From Candidatus Bathyarchaeota archaeon (GTDB taxonomy: Archaea; Thermoproteota; Bathyarchaeia; Bathyarchaeales; UBA233): DNA of 12,759 nt. Location: contig SMYP01000162.1 of NCBI GenBank assembly GCA_007050895.1, positions 1-12,759 of the forward strand, given 5' to 3'. Made by a program: the position numbers and the translations under genes. The notes under the pieces are model-generated. The model was not told the origin of the DNA. It saw only the letters and a list, made by a program, of their open reading frames with translations, and searched no databases. Below, piece after piece: positions 1 to 7,414 of the stretch (its first letter is position 1; each line of letters begins with the position of its first letter).

Positions 1-113
1 CACGTTTACCTTAAAAAGGTTGTTTACTCTCAATAAATGGCTACAACAAATCATCACTAATTAAAATCTCAGAAAAATCATATCTGCAAATGAAAATTAA
101 TTAGATAAAAACT

Positions 114-3077
114 CTACCGGAAACGCTTTCTCAAAGCTTTGCGCTCTATTTCGAGAACCAACTCGTAAAAGCGACCGCTGAGCCTATGTTCCTTTTCAAG
201 GATCTCGGCAACATCAGAGAGCCAAACTCTACGCGCGCTCGAAGCAACAGCAGCCACCTTGCCATATTTCGACACAAGCTCTCCAGATTTAATCGCCTGC
301 ATCCGCAACTTCTTTTCGAACTGAGTCAACTTCTGGCCTTTCTTATCTATTAAAGGAAGCACTTTCTCCTCAGCAACCTTCAAAACACCAATAGAGTGAG
401 ATCCACATCTCGGACAATTTGGCTTGTCAGGTAGATCCTTAATGCGAATCATCTCCAGATAATCCCAACAGCTAGTGCACACAAAAGTATCAGTCTCATT
501 CAAAAGCCTGGCTTTTGCCGACTCCACAAGGACAGCACGCATTCTATCAGGAGGAACTAGATCAGTTTTCATACTCACTCTTTCAATACCAACTCTAGCT
601 ACAGGAGTCAGAGCACCATCAGTCTCTGCTCTTTGCAACAGAATCACTTTATCACGAATATCTCCTAAAACTCTGACAAGCTCTTCAGCATCTAAATCTT
701 TAGTTAAAACCTCCTTCAAGGCTTCATCATAAATAAGCGTACCCTCAAAACTCTTCACCAATTTCTGAAGACTCACACTACTAAAATCGGCCCATTTCTT
801 TAGTGCACCAAAGCGACGAGCAACATGAATCACCCGCCGCTTAAAAATTCCAGTCTTAACGATAGCCCGCGTGAGTGCAGCTTTGGTCATTTCCTCAGGC
901 ATGCTAAGCAATTCCTCAAAAATTTCCAATATACGAACTACGTTAGCCTCGCCCAATGTTTGCACAAATATGCGGTAAGGGTCATGCTGAACCACTATGC
1001 TGTGCCCCAATTTCTCTGAGAGCACAGCCCCAAGCAATTGAGCCAAAGCCCTGTTCGCAAGAGTGCCAAAGTTAGCGTGAATCACAACGAAATCCTCCCA
1101 GTCCTCAAAAACTATTCGCTTATCAGTTGGAACTGCCAAGCCAGCGTTCACTTGTTCAATCGTCTCAGCCAACGCGCGCATAATAGTGTCTTTATCAGCT
1201 GGGTAGCGTTGGCTGAGCAAATCGCTGATTTCATCGGCTGAAAGTCCACCACGCATTTTCTCTTCAACGAAACCTCTCACCCAAGCTACCTCCTGCGCTA
1301 TTTGTAAAGGTACAGGTATTTCTTCACCTATCCAGCTTGGTATTGCACCCGTGGGATCGTCAACTGATTTTACGTAAACTTTGTCTTCGGTGGTGTGTAC
1401 TATCTGCCATGGACTTCCCCGAATTATGAATTTGGTTCCAGCTTTGCCGTACTCCGCCATAAATGCCTCGTCAAGCACCCCAATTGAAGAGTCACTTGAA
1501 TTGTCCACAACTAGAAACTGTTTCTCTACGGGAATCATAGATAAATTATCAAAGTAATATTCGAAGAGAGCATTCGTTCTCGAAGGTTTCAAAACCACTT
1601 GATCCTCAAAGGAAACCCACGCAAGACGCGGAAAACGCTGATGCATATATCTAAGCGATTTCTCAACATCCTCGATTGTTATATCATGATATGGATAAGC
1701 GTTCTTAGCTACTTCCAAAATCTCACTGAATGCCAAGCGTCTATTCTTGAGCAACAACCCCGCAATTTGGTGAGTCAGCGCATCATAAGGTTTGGATGGA
1801 ATTTCAACAGGCTCCAGCTCCTCTTTCAAAGCTCTCCGAGCAATCGCTAACGCCTCTAGAGTGTCATCAGAGTCCATGCCAATAATAACACCCTTCGCTA
1901 CTCGACCTATTCTATGACCTGCTCTGCCAACCCGTTGAATAAGCCTTGCAACTTGCCTGGGACTCATGTATTGGATGACTAGATCAATGCGCCCTACATC
2001 AATGCCTAACTCAAGGCTACTGGTAGCAATTAGCCCTTTGAGAGCACCTCGTTTCAACCCTGTTTCCGCTGCTATTCGCGAGGGCTTAGCAAGAGAACCA
2101 TGATGAATAGAAACCGGAAAGTCTATGTCCCACACTCTGAACCTGCTCGCCAGCACCTCTGATACCGAACGGGTATTTGTAAAAAGGAGCACAGATTTAT
2201 GGTTGCTCATATACTCACGGATTAGTCTTAATCTGGCTGCCACTTCGGGATGGGTGTAAAGTTCTCCGGCAAGCATCACGTCTTCCTCGGTTGGCTTTGG
2301 GAAAATCACTTCCAATCGCATCATCTTGGCGACCGGTACGCAAATTATTTCCACATTTCGATTGTCTCCTACTAGAAATTGGGCTACCTTATCAGGCGTG
2401 CCAATCGTAGCGGACAACCCGATCATCTGGAAATCTCTATGGGTTAAGTTTCTAACCCGTTCCAACGCCAAAGACAACTGGCTTCCGCGTTTGCTGTCTG
2501 CCAGTTCATGCACCTCGTCAATAACTACGATCCGCAAGTTTTGCAGGTGTTGTCGCAATAGCCAACCAGATAACATTGCTTGTAACGTTTCAGGAGTGGT
2601 GATCAAAACATCTGGAGGGCTTCGTGACTGGCGAGTTCTCTCTTTTGAGTCGGTGTCGCCATGCCTGACCGCTAGTTTAATGTCTAAGTTGTTGCACCAC
2701 CATTCAAGTCGCTCAAGCATGTCTCTGTTCAAAGCTCGCAATGGCGTTATATACAACACTTTTATCCCAGGCGTTTGCTGTCCTTGCAAGAGCATGCTGA
2801 GTATTGGAAGAAAAGCTGCTTCAGTTTTGCCTGTAGCTGTTGGTGAAATTAGAAGAACATTTTTACCTTCAAGTATTTTAGGGATTGTTTTCTCCTGAGG
2901 TTCAGTGGGTTGGGGAAATCCCTTCTGCTCAATGAGCTTTCGAACGGGCTTGACAAGCATCTCAAAAACGCTTTCTGAAGATTCTTGCAATCTCAGATAA
3001 ACCTCGGTGTCGGGAAGAGTATGCGGAGAATCGGTGGTAAAAACGTTTTGGCATGTTTTCGAGAGTTTAGGTCTCAA
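114..3077 (-). CDS. lhr: Lhr-family superfamily 2 DEAD/DEAH helicase with C-terminal four-cysteine zinc finger
   Basis: ATP-dependent nucleic-acid helicase of the Lhr type, expected to act on DNA or RNA-DNA hybrids in repair or RNA metabolism. Seen in the 987-residue product: Walker A ATGKTEA (residues 81-87), DEVH box (187-190), SAT (222-224), second RecA domain with a QRVGRAGH motif (381-388), then a long C-terminal region as in Lhr-core proteins. Near the C-terminus CTSC (867-870) and CPRC (888-891) form a likely zinc finger followed by a basic helical tail. The start is uncertain: codon 1 is TTG at 3077, no Shine-Dalgarno site is obvious, and an in-frame TTG at 2990 and ATG at 2960 also exist. 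The family's VFxxL-type segment lies at residues 37-41, just before and across the ATG, which argues for a start upstream of 2960. The gene stands alone and is divergent from the small zinc-ribbon gene. Family assignment is firm; the Lhr subtype is not decided. Confidence 0.95.
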   Translation of the reverse strand: MRPKLSKTCQNVFTTDSPHTLPDTEVYLRLQESSESVFEMLVKPVRKLIEQKGFPQPTEPQEKTIPKILEGKNVLLISPTATGKTEAAFLPILSMLLQGQQTPGIKVLYITPLRALNRDMLERLEWWCNNLDIKLAVRHGDTDSKERTRQSRSPPDVLITTPETLQAMLSGWLLRQHLQNLRIVVIDEVHELADSKRGSQLSLALERVRNLTHRDFQMIGLSATIGTPDKVAQFLVGDNRNVEIICVPVAKMMRLEVIFPKPTEEDVMLAGELYTHPEVAARLRLIREYMSNHKSVLLFTNTRSVSEVLASRFRVWDIDFPVSIHHGSLAKPSRIAAETGLKRGALKGLIATSSLELGIDVGRIDLVIQYMSPRQVARLIQRVGRAGHRIGRVAKGVIIGMDSDDTLEALAIARRALKEELEPVEIPSKPYDALTHQIAGLLLKNRRLAFSEILEVAKNAYPYHDITIEDVEKSLRYMHQRFPRLAWVSFEDQVVLKPSRTNALFEYYFDNLSMIPVEKQFLVVDNSSDSSIGVLDEAFMAEYGKAGTKFIIRGSPWQIVHTTEDKVYVKSVDDPTGAIPSWIGEEIPVPLQIAQEVAWVRGFVEEKMRGGLSADEISDLLSQRYPADKDTIMRALAETIEQVNAGLAVPTDKRIVFEDWEDFVVIHANFGTLANRALAQLLGAVLSEKLGHSIVVQHDPYRIFVQTLGEANVVRILEIFEELLSMPEEMTKAALTRAIVKTGIFKRRVIHVARRFGALKKWADFSSVSLQKLVKSFEGTLIYDEALKEVLTKDLDAEELVRVLGDIRDKVILLQRAETDGALTPVARVGIERVSMKTDLVPPDRMRAVLVESAKARLLNETDTFVCTSCWDYLEMIRIKDLPDKPNCPRCGSHSIGVLKVAEEKVLPLIDKKGQKLTQFEKKLRMQAIKSGELVSKYGKVAAVASSARRVWLSDVAEILEKEHRLSGRFYELVLEIERKALRKRFR

Positions 3078-3120
3078 ATCTTGATTGAAGCGGAAAAAGA
3101 GTGCTATTCACCATGTTTTA

Positions 3121-3145
3121 TCGGATTTTGATTTGTCGGATTTTG
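3121..3145. repeat. 10-base direct repeat upstream of the helicase gene
   Basis: TCGGATTTTG occurs at 3121-3130 and again at 3136-3145, spaced by ATTTG (period 15 bases). It lies in the helicase leader/promoter region. It could be a regulator half-site pair or a chance feature of AT-rich DNA; no binding protein can be named. Confidence 0.45.
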
Positions 3146-3189
3146 TTTTTCCATAGTTTTAACATAAAAGTGTTTAATCTTGATGTTTA

Positions 3190-3206
3190 AATAGAAAATT
3201 TCTATT
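3190..3206. promoter_or_regulatory. Perfect 17-base palindrome between divergent lhr and zinc-ribbon genes
   Basis: AATAGAAA-A-TTTCTATT is an 8+1+8 perfect inverted repeat. It lies between the divergent genes, just upstream of the plus-strand TATA-like box (3223-3230) and adjoining a minus-strand TATA-like TATTTAAA (plus coordinates 3186-3193). The position suits a dimeric operator controlling one or both genes. The palindrome is observed; the operator role is inferred. Confidence 0.45.
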
Positions 3207-3222
3207 CGAAAACAATGGAAAA

Positions 3223-3275
3223 TTATATATCTATCAAAATAAGAAACCAAGGAATCGCAACATTATGGAGGAAAG
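3223..3275 (+). promoter_or_regulatory. TATA box and Shine-Dalgarno site of the zinc-ribbon/Cren7-like gene
   Basis: TTATATAT at 3223-3230 is a good archaeal TATA box. A transcription start about 26 bases downstream (near 3252) would give a leader of roughly 27 nt. That leader contains GGAGG at 3267-3271, seven bases ahead of the ATG at 3279. This is among the clearest promoter plus ribosome-binding arrangements in the window and supports expression of the very short gene. Confidence 0.65.
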
Positions 3276-3278
3276 TAA

Positions 3279-3446
3279 ATGGCTAAATGTCCTAAATGTG
3301 GAGCCGATGTTCCAAAGATGAAGAAATCATGGAAAATGGCCGGCCGCCCAGACAAACAAGGAAAAAGGATGCAATTGGAAATCGGGCTATATGAATGCCC
3401 CAATGGTCACAGCTTCCGAGAAGTACTGAGTAAAAAGAAAATCTAA
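3279..3446 (+). CDS. Small basic zinc-ribbon protein, C-terminal half Cren7-like (possible chromatin protein)
   Basis: A 55-residue basic protein. N-terminal CPKC (residues 4-7) and a later CPNGH (residues 40-44) supply C4, C7, C40 and probably H44 as zinc ligands. Residues 17-50 follow the order of Cren7, the small crenarchaeal DNA-binding SH3-like protein: a conserved Trp (W18), a basic GRPDKQGKR turn, IGLY (35-38) matching Cren7 IGLF, then P-x-G-(K/H)-x-F-R (41-47). In Cren7 this region binds the minor groove and bends DNA. I infer a chromatin or nucleic-acid-binding role. The alignment is made from memory over about 35 residues, so an unrelated zinc ribbon remains possible. Coding status is well supported by the GGAGG site, TATA box and conserved-looking composition. 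Signal peptidase lies 115 bases downstream on the same strand. Confidence 0.75.
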   Translation: MAKCPKCGADVPKMKKSWKMAGRPDKQGKRMQLEIGLYECPNGHSFREVLSKKKI

Positions 3447-3540
3447 ATCTGTTCCAACAGAGAATTAAGCAAGCAACAAACGCAACCAATTGACAAATAA
3501 CTCTCAAACTCCTCATTTTTCCTTTTTTGCAAGCACTAAG

Positions 3541-3548
3541 TTTTATAA
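3541..3548 (+). promoter_or_regulatory. TATA-like element before signal peptidase
   Basis: TTTTATAA lies 14-21 bases ahead of the ATG at 3562. This is closer than the usual 26-base TATA-to-start spacing for a leaderless transcript, so it is a weak promoter candidate. The gene may instead be read through from the zinc-ribbon gene. Confidence 0.3.
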
Positions 3549-3561
3549 CATAGATTACTTT

Positions 3562-4248
3562 ATGGAAAAGGATATTACACCACCAAGAGGCACAACATTG
3601 ATTGCAAAGCTAAAGAAACTTTGGAAGAACGACTACATCCAAACCAGCGTTGCAATTGGCTTAATCGCGCTGGCGGTTTTCGGCTTTTGGTACGGATCCC
3701 AAGCACTACTCAACACGTCATACCCAGCGTTGGCAGTAGTAAGTGGCAGCATGTGCATACCCGAGAATGGTGCATGCGACGGATGGACACATCCTTTTGA
3801 CCGCACTTTGCATATAGGCGACCTTATAATCGTGCAAGGTGTGGACCCAGAAGATTTAAACGCCGATTATCCAGATAGCGACATAATAGTTTTCCACAAA
3901 CCTGCCGATCCAGACGAGCTCATCGTGCACAGGATAGTGATTGCAGAGGAAAGAGAAGGAACATTGTACTTCTACACCAAAGGTGACGGAAACGGTCACA
4001 ACAAATGGCCGGCTTTACCTCAGAGAAGCGAATACGACCCGTGGAACAATGGCCAAGGAGTTCCTGAGAACTTGGTAGTAGGCAAGGTAGTTATGCGAAT
4101 TCCGTGGTTAGGGCATATTGTGCTGTTCATGCGGAACTCTGTAGGTTTGCCTATAGTAATAGCCCTCATAATATTAATAGTGGTAGTTGAGTTTGTATTT
4201 CCGCTGTTTAGAAATAAAAAACCCTCTAAACATCCGATAGAAGCATAA
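3562..4248 (+). CDS. Signal peptidase I (archaeal/ER type)
   Basis: Membrane-bound serine protease that removes signal peptides from exported proteins on the outer face of the membrane. The 228-residue product has a transmembrane helix at about 29-48 and the catalytic serine in SGSM (61-64, nucleophile S63). The family's second catalytic position is H123 in VHRI, followed by KGDGN (140-144) with D142, the acidic motif of archaeal/SEC11-type enzymes. A second hydrophobic helix at about 194-215 precedes a basic tail, so both ends probably anchor the protein. The frame extends upstream to a TTG at 3490, but the extra 24 residues look non-coding and MEKDITPP is a more typical cytoplasmic start, so I chose ATG 3562. 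The segment between SGSM and HRI is rich in acidic residues. The collagen-like protein at the window end is one plausible kind of exported client. Confidence 0.93.
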   Translation: MEKDITPPRGTTLIAKLKKLWKNDYIQTSVAIGLIALAVFGFWYGSQALLNTSYPALAVVSGSMCIPENGACDGWTHPFDRTLHIGDLIIVQGVDPEDLNADYPDSDIIVFHKPADPDELIVHRIVIAEEREGTLYFYTKGDGNGHNKWPALPQRSEYDPWNNGQGVPENLVVGKVVMRIPWLGHIVLFMRNSVGLPIVIALIILIVVVEFVFPLFRNKKPSKHPIEA

Positions 4249-4315
4249 AAGCAATTATAGATTTATTTTATAAAAATACAGTTCTTAGTAACTAGATCTC
4301 CTGCAACATTTACCC

Positions 4316-4326
4316 TTTTTCTTTTT
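4316..4326 (+). terminator. T-rich terminator after signal peptidase
   Basis: TTTTTCTTTTT on the plus strand, about 70 bases after the stop codon and before the convergent serA end. Archaeal RNA polymerase terminates at such oligo-T tracts without a hairpin. Confidence 0.5.
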
Positions 4327-4365
4327 GATTTCTGCAATGAATTAGTCTAGGTATTGAATATGAAT

Positions 4366-5544
4366 TTACACGCTGGCTCTATGGACACCTTCAAGCTTAT
4401 TTAAATCGTCTAGAACGATTTGGTCTACTTTTTGATGTACAAGATAAACAGCTATTGCGCATCTATCACCAATATGTCTTGACGGATTTTCTCTAATGTT
4501 TACACCATGATCAGCGAGTATCATGGAGATTCTAGCGAACATTCCTGGTTTATCATCATGGTAAACGAAGAGAGGAAAGACCGCTCTCTCTTCAAGCTCG
4601 ATTCTTTCACCCACATTCACAGCGTCCACAAAGTCGCCCTTCTTCAAAAAAGCTGTTACTACTTGTGCAATTTCAATTGACGTTCTTCGTTGGGCTTCTT
4701 TTGTTGACGCTCCTAGATGAGGGCTTAAAACAACGTTTTGTAGTTTTCTTAATTTACTTTTGAACGTATCTCCCTCGTTTCTAGGCTCGTTCTCGTAAAC
4801 GTCAAGAGCAGCACCAGCAATTCTTCCTGATTTGAGAGCTTTGAATAAAGCTTCTTTATCCACACTATGTCCCCTTGCGGTATTGATCAGATAGGCATTG
4901 GATTTCATAATGGAAATTTCTTCTTCTCCTATGACGGTTTGTGCTCCACTGGCGTGAATGCTTAGATAATCAGCTCTTTTCAGAACCTCTTCCTTGGGCA
5001 GAAACTTGATTCTAGAGTTTGCCTTAACGACAGGGTCGTAGCCTATGACTTCCATGTTGAAGCCAATTACAAGTTCACTTAGTCGCTGCCCAATTCTACC
5101 ACACCCAATTATCCCCAAAGTTTTTCCGCTGAGCTCCAAACCTTCAAAAAGTTTTTTACTCCAGACACCGCTATTCAGAGATCCATGCGCTTGAGGAATA
5201 TTTCTTGACACGTTTAGCATTAAAGCTAGGGCTAGCTCTGCGGTAGCGTTGATGTTGCCCCAAGGGGCGTTTTTAACGACCACTCCATGAAGGGAGGCAG
5301 CAACAGTGTCTATGTTGTCATAACCTATACCAGCTCTTCCTATAATCTTCAGATTACCCTCTACACCAAATTCAATGACATCCCGTGTGACCTTGGTTGA
5401 GCTTCTAACAACTAGTGCATCGAATTCACGTATCTGTTCGGCAAGAGCTCGTGCGCTTTTCTTTCTTGTATCAACAGTGATGCCCGCTTCGGTAAATATC
5501 TTTATGCCTTCCTTGTTTAAACCGTCGTTCAATAATACTTTCAA
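4366..5544 (-). CDS. serA: D-3-phosphoglycerate dehydrogenase, ACT-domain type
   Basis: NAD-dependent 2-hydroxyacid dehydrogenase oxidising 3-phosphoglycerate to 3-phosphohydroxypyruvate, first step of phosphorylated serine biosynthesis. In the 392 residues: substrate-side GRAGIGYDNID (69-79), Rossmann GCGRIG (147-152), NAD ribose Asp D170, and catalytic R224, E253 and H276. A C-terminal ACT domain (about 321-392) suggests serine feedback control. It lacks the intervening domain of the ~525-residue long form. Two motifs deviate from the usual SerA form: HASG (197-200) where many family members have HxPLT, and ARGHSVD rather than ARGGxVD. The subfamily or substrate could therefore differ slightly. 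The start is TTG at 5544; the frame is closed by TGA only two codons upstream, so no longer start exists. The gene is convergent with signal peptidase. Confidence 0.9.
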   Translation of the reverse strand: MKVLLNDGLNKEGIKIFTEAGITVDTRKKSARALAEQIREFDALVVRSSTKVTRDVIEFGVEGNLKIIGRAGIGYDNIDTVAASLHGVVVKNAPWGNINATAELALALMLNVSRNIPQAHGSLNSGVWSKKLFEGLELSGKTLGIIGCGRIGQRLSELVIGFNMEVIGYDPVVKANSRIKFLPKEEVLKRADYLSIHASGAQTVIGEEEISIMKSNAYLINTARGHSVDKEALFKALKSGRIAGAALDVYENEPRNEGDTFKSKLRKLQNVVLSPHLGASTKEAQRRTSIEIAQVVTAFLKKGDFVDAVNVGERIELEERAVFPLFVYHDDKPGMFARISMILADHGVNIRENPSRHIGDRCAIAVYLVHQKVDQIVLDDLNKLEGVHRASV

Positions 5545-6119
5545 GCATCAACACCCTATGTTCAACTAGAAACATTCTATCCTATAGTTTTTTCCTGTGA
5601 GAATACCCAAACAAATCGAACGATAAACCAAAAGCAGGTTTTGAATATGTTTGTCAAGCGGGCAACCAAAAATTTCTGGGGAAACATATGAAAAGTACTC
5701 TCGGAAAAGGGCAGCGAGTTTAACAAATAATAATCGCGGTGAGGTATTTTAGACAACTGCGTCTACATCGCCACTAACAACGAAATCTCTTTTTTAACTA
5801 AATTTCAATTGCGCACATGTGATGTTTTGTGCGTGTGTTTTCATTTTTGTTTTTAGAGAGAAGGTTAGGAGGAGAGAGTAGGTTGTTTGGACTAAATTTT
5901 GATTTCAAATCTGGCAAGTTTGTAGTATACTTGTGAGGTAAGATAGAAAAAAGCCTCCTACGCTTGGCGGGCGTTTCATTTTTCTAGCGCGCTCAAAAAG
6001 CAAGTTCCCTAAGGAGAAATCAAAATCCCCAGCTGAGTCTTTACCATAGGAAACCAACAAATCTACACGAAACAAAACTCATACCGAAAAAACGGTGTAT
6101 TTTATGGAAAATAGATGTA
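5545..6119. other. Long gene-free stretch between serA and tbp
   Basis: About 575 bases with frequent stops in all frames. Only very short open frames occur. One is a 17-codon plus-strand frame from TTG 5883, about ten bases after GGAGG (5868-5872). No tRNA arms, SRP RNA or RNase P RNA core motifs were recognised. A hairpin-capable segment near 5963-5984 is followed by a T-rich run (about 5987-5996). TAGGAGG near 5866-5872 can pair with CCTCCTA about 90 bases later. The stretch must hold the serA promoter at its left end (weak CTATAGGA-like element near 5585). It may carry an unannotated small RNA or a decayed gene, but I cannot support either. Confidence 0.5.
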
Positions 6120-6145
6120 TTTATAAAGACACCTTGCTTATAAAG
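6120..6145 (+). promoter_or_regulatory. Doubled TATA box of the tbp gene
   Basis: TTTATAAA at 6120-6127 and TTATAAA at 6138-6144 are parts of a 9-base direct repeat, TTATAAAGA, with 17-base spacing. Start sites about 26 bases after each box would fall near 6150 and 6167, giving leaders of roughly 36 or 19 nt to ATG 6186. Two strong boxes ahead of the gene for the box-binding protein suggest dual starts or autoregulation, which is inference. Confidence 0.6.
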
Positions 6146-6185
6146 AAGAGTATTTAACTACAACAGCTAATAAGAAGTGAAAGTA

Positions 6186-6746
6186 ATGCCAAAAGTTAAA
6201 GCAACAATAAGCATCGAAAACGTCGTAGCCTCTGCAACACTGAACCAAAAAGTTGATTTGAATGCCGTAGTGAAAGGATACCCTGGTGTAGAGTATCGTC
6301 CTGAACAGTTCCCTGGACTGGTATTTAGACTAAAAAGACCTAAGACGGCAACACTAATTTTTAACTCGGGGAAGATGGTGTGCACCGGCGCAAAATCCGA
6401 AAAAGAATCGCGTAGAGCCGTTATGAAAGTAATCAAAGAGTTAAAAAAGGGAGGAATAATAATCATCAGCAAACCAGAGTTGAAAATACAGAACATAGTA
6501 GCTTCAGCAAGCTTGGGGGGCATGATTGATTTAGAAAAGGCAGCTTTTACGCTTGAAAGAACAATGTATGAGCCTGAACAGTTCCCTGGTTTGATTTACA
6601 GAATGGGCGAGCCCAAAGTTGTCATACTACTGTTTGCCAGCGGAAAACTGGTTTGCACGGGAGCCAAGAAAGAACAGGACGTTTATGATGCTGTGCAAAA
6701 ACTGCATGTTCTATTGGAAGAGAAAAAGCTGATTTTCTACGATTAA
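6186..6746 (+). CDS. tbp: TATA-box-binding protein (TBP)
   Basis: General transcription factor that binds and bends promoter TATA boxes and recruits TFB and RNA polymerase. The 186-residue product is two direct saddle repeats, about residues 6-89 and 97-180. Each carries the EQFPGL motif (40-45 and 131-136) and an xxFxSGKxVCTGAK motif (58-70 and 149-161). The four DNA-kinking phenylalanines are F42/F59 and F133/F150, with the same 17-residue spacing in both halves. Length matches archaeal TBP; there is no long acidic tail. ATG 6186 is preferred over an in-frame GTG at 6177, because MPKVKATI is a typical start and the GTGA at 6177-6180 can serve as part of the ribosome-binding site. The gene has its own promoter with a doubled TATA box and ends 17 bases from the convergent pyrE. 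Confidence 0.97.
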   Translation: MPKVKATISIENVVASATLNQKVDLNAVVKGYPGVEYRPEQFPGLVFRLKRPKTATLIFNSGKMVCTGAKSEKESRRAVMKVIKELKKGGIIIISKPELKIQNIVASASLGGMIDLEKAAFTLERTMYEPEQFPGLIYRMGEPKVVILLFASGKLVCTGAKKEQDVYDAVQKLHVLLEEKKLIFYD

Positions 6747-6763
6747 GCCGCAGTAACTTTCTG

Positions 6764-7399
6764 CTACTCACCTCTATTATTTTTAATTTGTTTAAGAATG
6801 ATATTGAGATTTTCTTCGTCAATTGCACCTATTTCGTACAAAGTTCTAGCTACTTCTCTCATTTGAAGAAGCGTATGAATATTCACACCACTTTTTTTAA
6901 GCTTGGCTTTCCCTCCTTCCTCCCGATCCAATAAAGCCACTACTTCCTTCACCACACCCCCCTCAGCTCGGATGGCGTTTACAGCTTTCTTCAAGTTTAA
7001 GCCCGTGGTAATCAAATCATCAATTAGCAAAACGCGGTCTCCAGAAACGAGGATTCCCTCCACTCTTCTTTGCCGCCCATGGCGACGAACCCCTTTGCGC
7101 ACATAAAGAAACGGTTTCTTGAGATTATAAGCTATCTGGGATGCGAAAGGTATTCCCGCAAGAGGAACACCCGCTATTCTGTCAAAGTTTTCAAGTCCAA
7201 TTTGTAACGTTATGTATTCACAGTAGAAATCGCAGAGTTCTCTGAAAGCATCTGGAAAACTCGGTACAATTCTTAGATCTACGTAGTAGGGACTGGCTTT
7301 CCCACTTGAGAGTTTGAAGACACCAAATTTTAAGGCGTCTATCTTGTGGAGGATTTTGGCTATTTCAATCTTTTTTTGATGGTTGCTTTTTTGGGCTAT
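6764..7399 (-). CDS. pyrE: Orotate phosphoribosyltransferase with apparent non-canonical (ATA) start
   Basis: Transfers the phosphoribosyl group of PRPP to orotate, giving OMP in de novo pyrimidine synthesis. With the start at ATA 7399 the protein is 211 residues, normal for the family. Visible motifs are FKLSSGKASPYYVDLR (28-43), the conserved core GVPLAGIPFA (77-86), the basic active-site loop RKGVRRHG (101-108) and the PRPP signature VLLIDDLITTG (123-133). The frame is open from a TGA at 7439-7441, but it contains no ATG, GTG or TTG until GTG 7102. A start there would delete the N-terminal 99 residues, including essential parts. ATA 7399 gives an IAQKSNHQKK start and lies seven bases after GGAAGTGA, which overlaps the stop of the upstream MBL gene. 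An ATT start at 7369, or a base error in the A7 run (plus 7371-7377), are the alternatives. pyrF is not adjacent. Confidence 0.9.
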   Translation of the reverse strand: MAQKSNHQKKIEIAKILHKIDALKFGVFKLSSGKASPYYVDLRIVPSFPDAFRELCDFYCEYITLQIGLENFDRIAGVPLAGIPFASQIAYNLKKPFLYVRKGVRRHGRQRRVEGILVSGDRVLLIDDLITTGLNLKKAVNAIRAEGGVVKEVVALLDREEGGKAKLKKSGVNIHTLLQMREVARTLYEIGAIDEENLNIILKQIKNNRGE

Positions 7400-7406
7400 T
7401 AAATTT

Positions 7407-7414
7407 TCACTTCC
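7407..7414 (-). promoter_or_regulatory. Shine-Dalgarno-like site overlapping MBL stop, ahead of pyrE
   Basis: On the minus strand GGAAGTGA contains the TGA stop of the MBL-fold gene and resembles the GGAGGTGA anti-16S consensus. It ends seven bases before the ATA at 7399-7397. The arrangement indicates translational coupling and is the main reason to place the pyrE start at that ATA. Confidence 0.5.

Noticed and set aside
2326..2898. 190-codon open frame on the plus strand
   Set aside because: It lies antisense inside the helicase domains of the Lhr gene, has no recognisable motif and no ribosome-binding site.
3292..3516. 74-codon minus-strand frame
   Set aside because: It is antisense to the well-supported zinc-ribbon gene, which has a TATA box, GGAGG and zinc-binding motifs.
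3490..3561. N-terminal extension of signal peptidase from TTG 3490
   Set aside because: The added residues do not resemble a family N-terminus, and ATG 3562 begins a typical short cytoplasmic segment before the membrane helix.
5910..5935. TTTCAAATC resembling a tRNA T-loop
   Set aside because: The flanking bases do not form a 5-bp T stem, and no acceptor, D or anticodon arms can be drawn around it.
6764..7102. pyrE as a 112-residue protein from GTG 7102
   Set aside because: The same frame continues upstream with the conserved N-terminal half of OPRT (including SPYYVDLR and VPLAGIPFA), so the short form would be a truncated enzyme.
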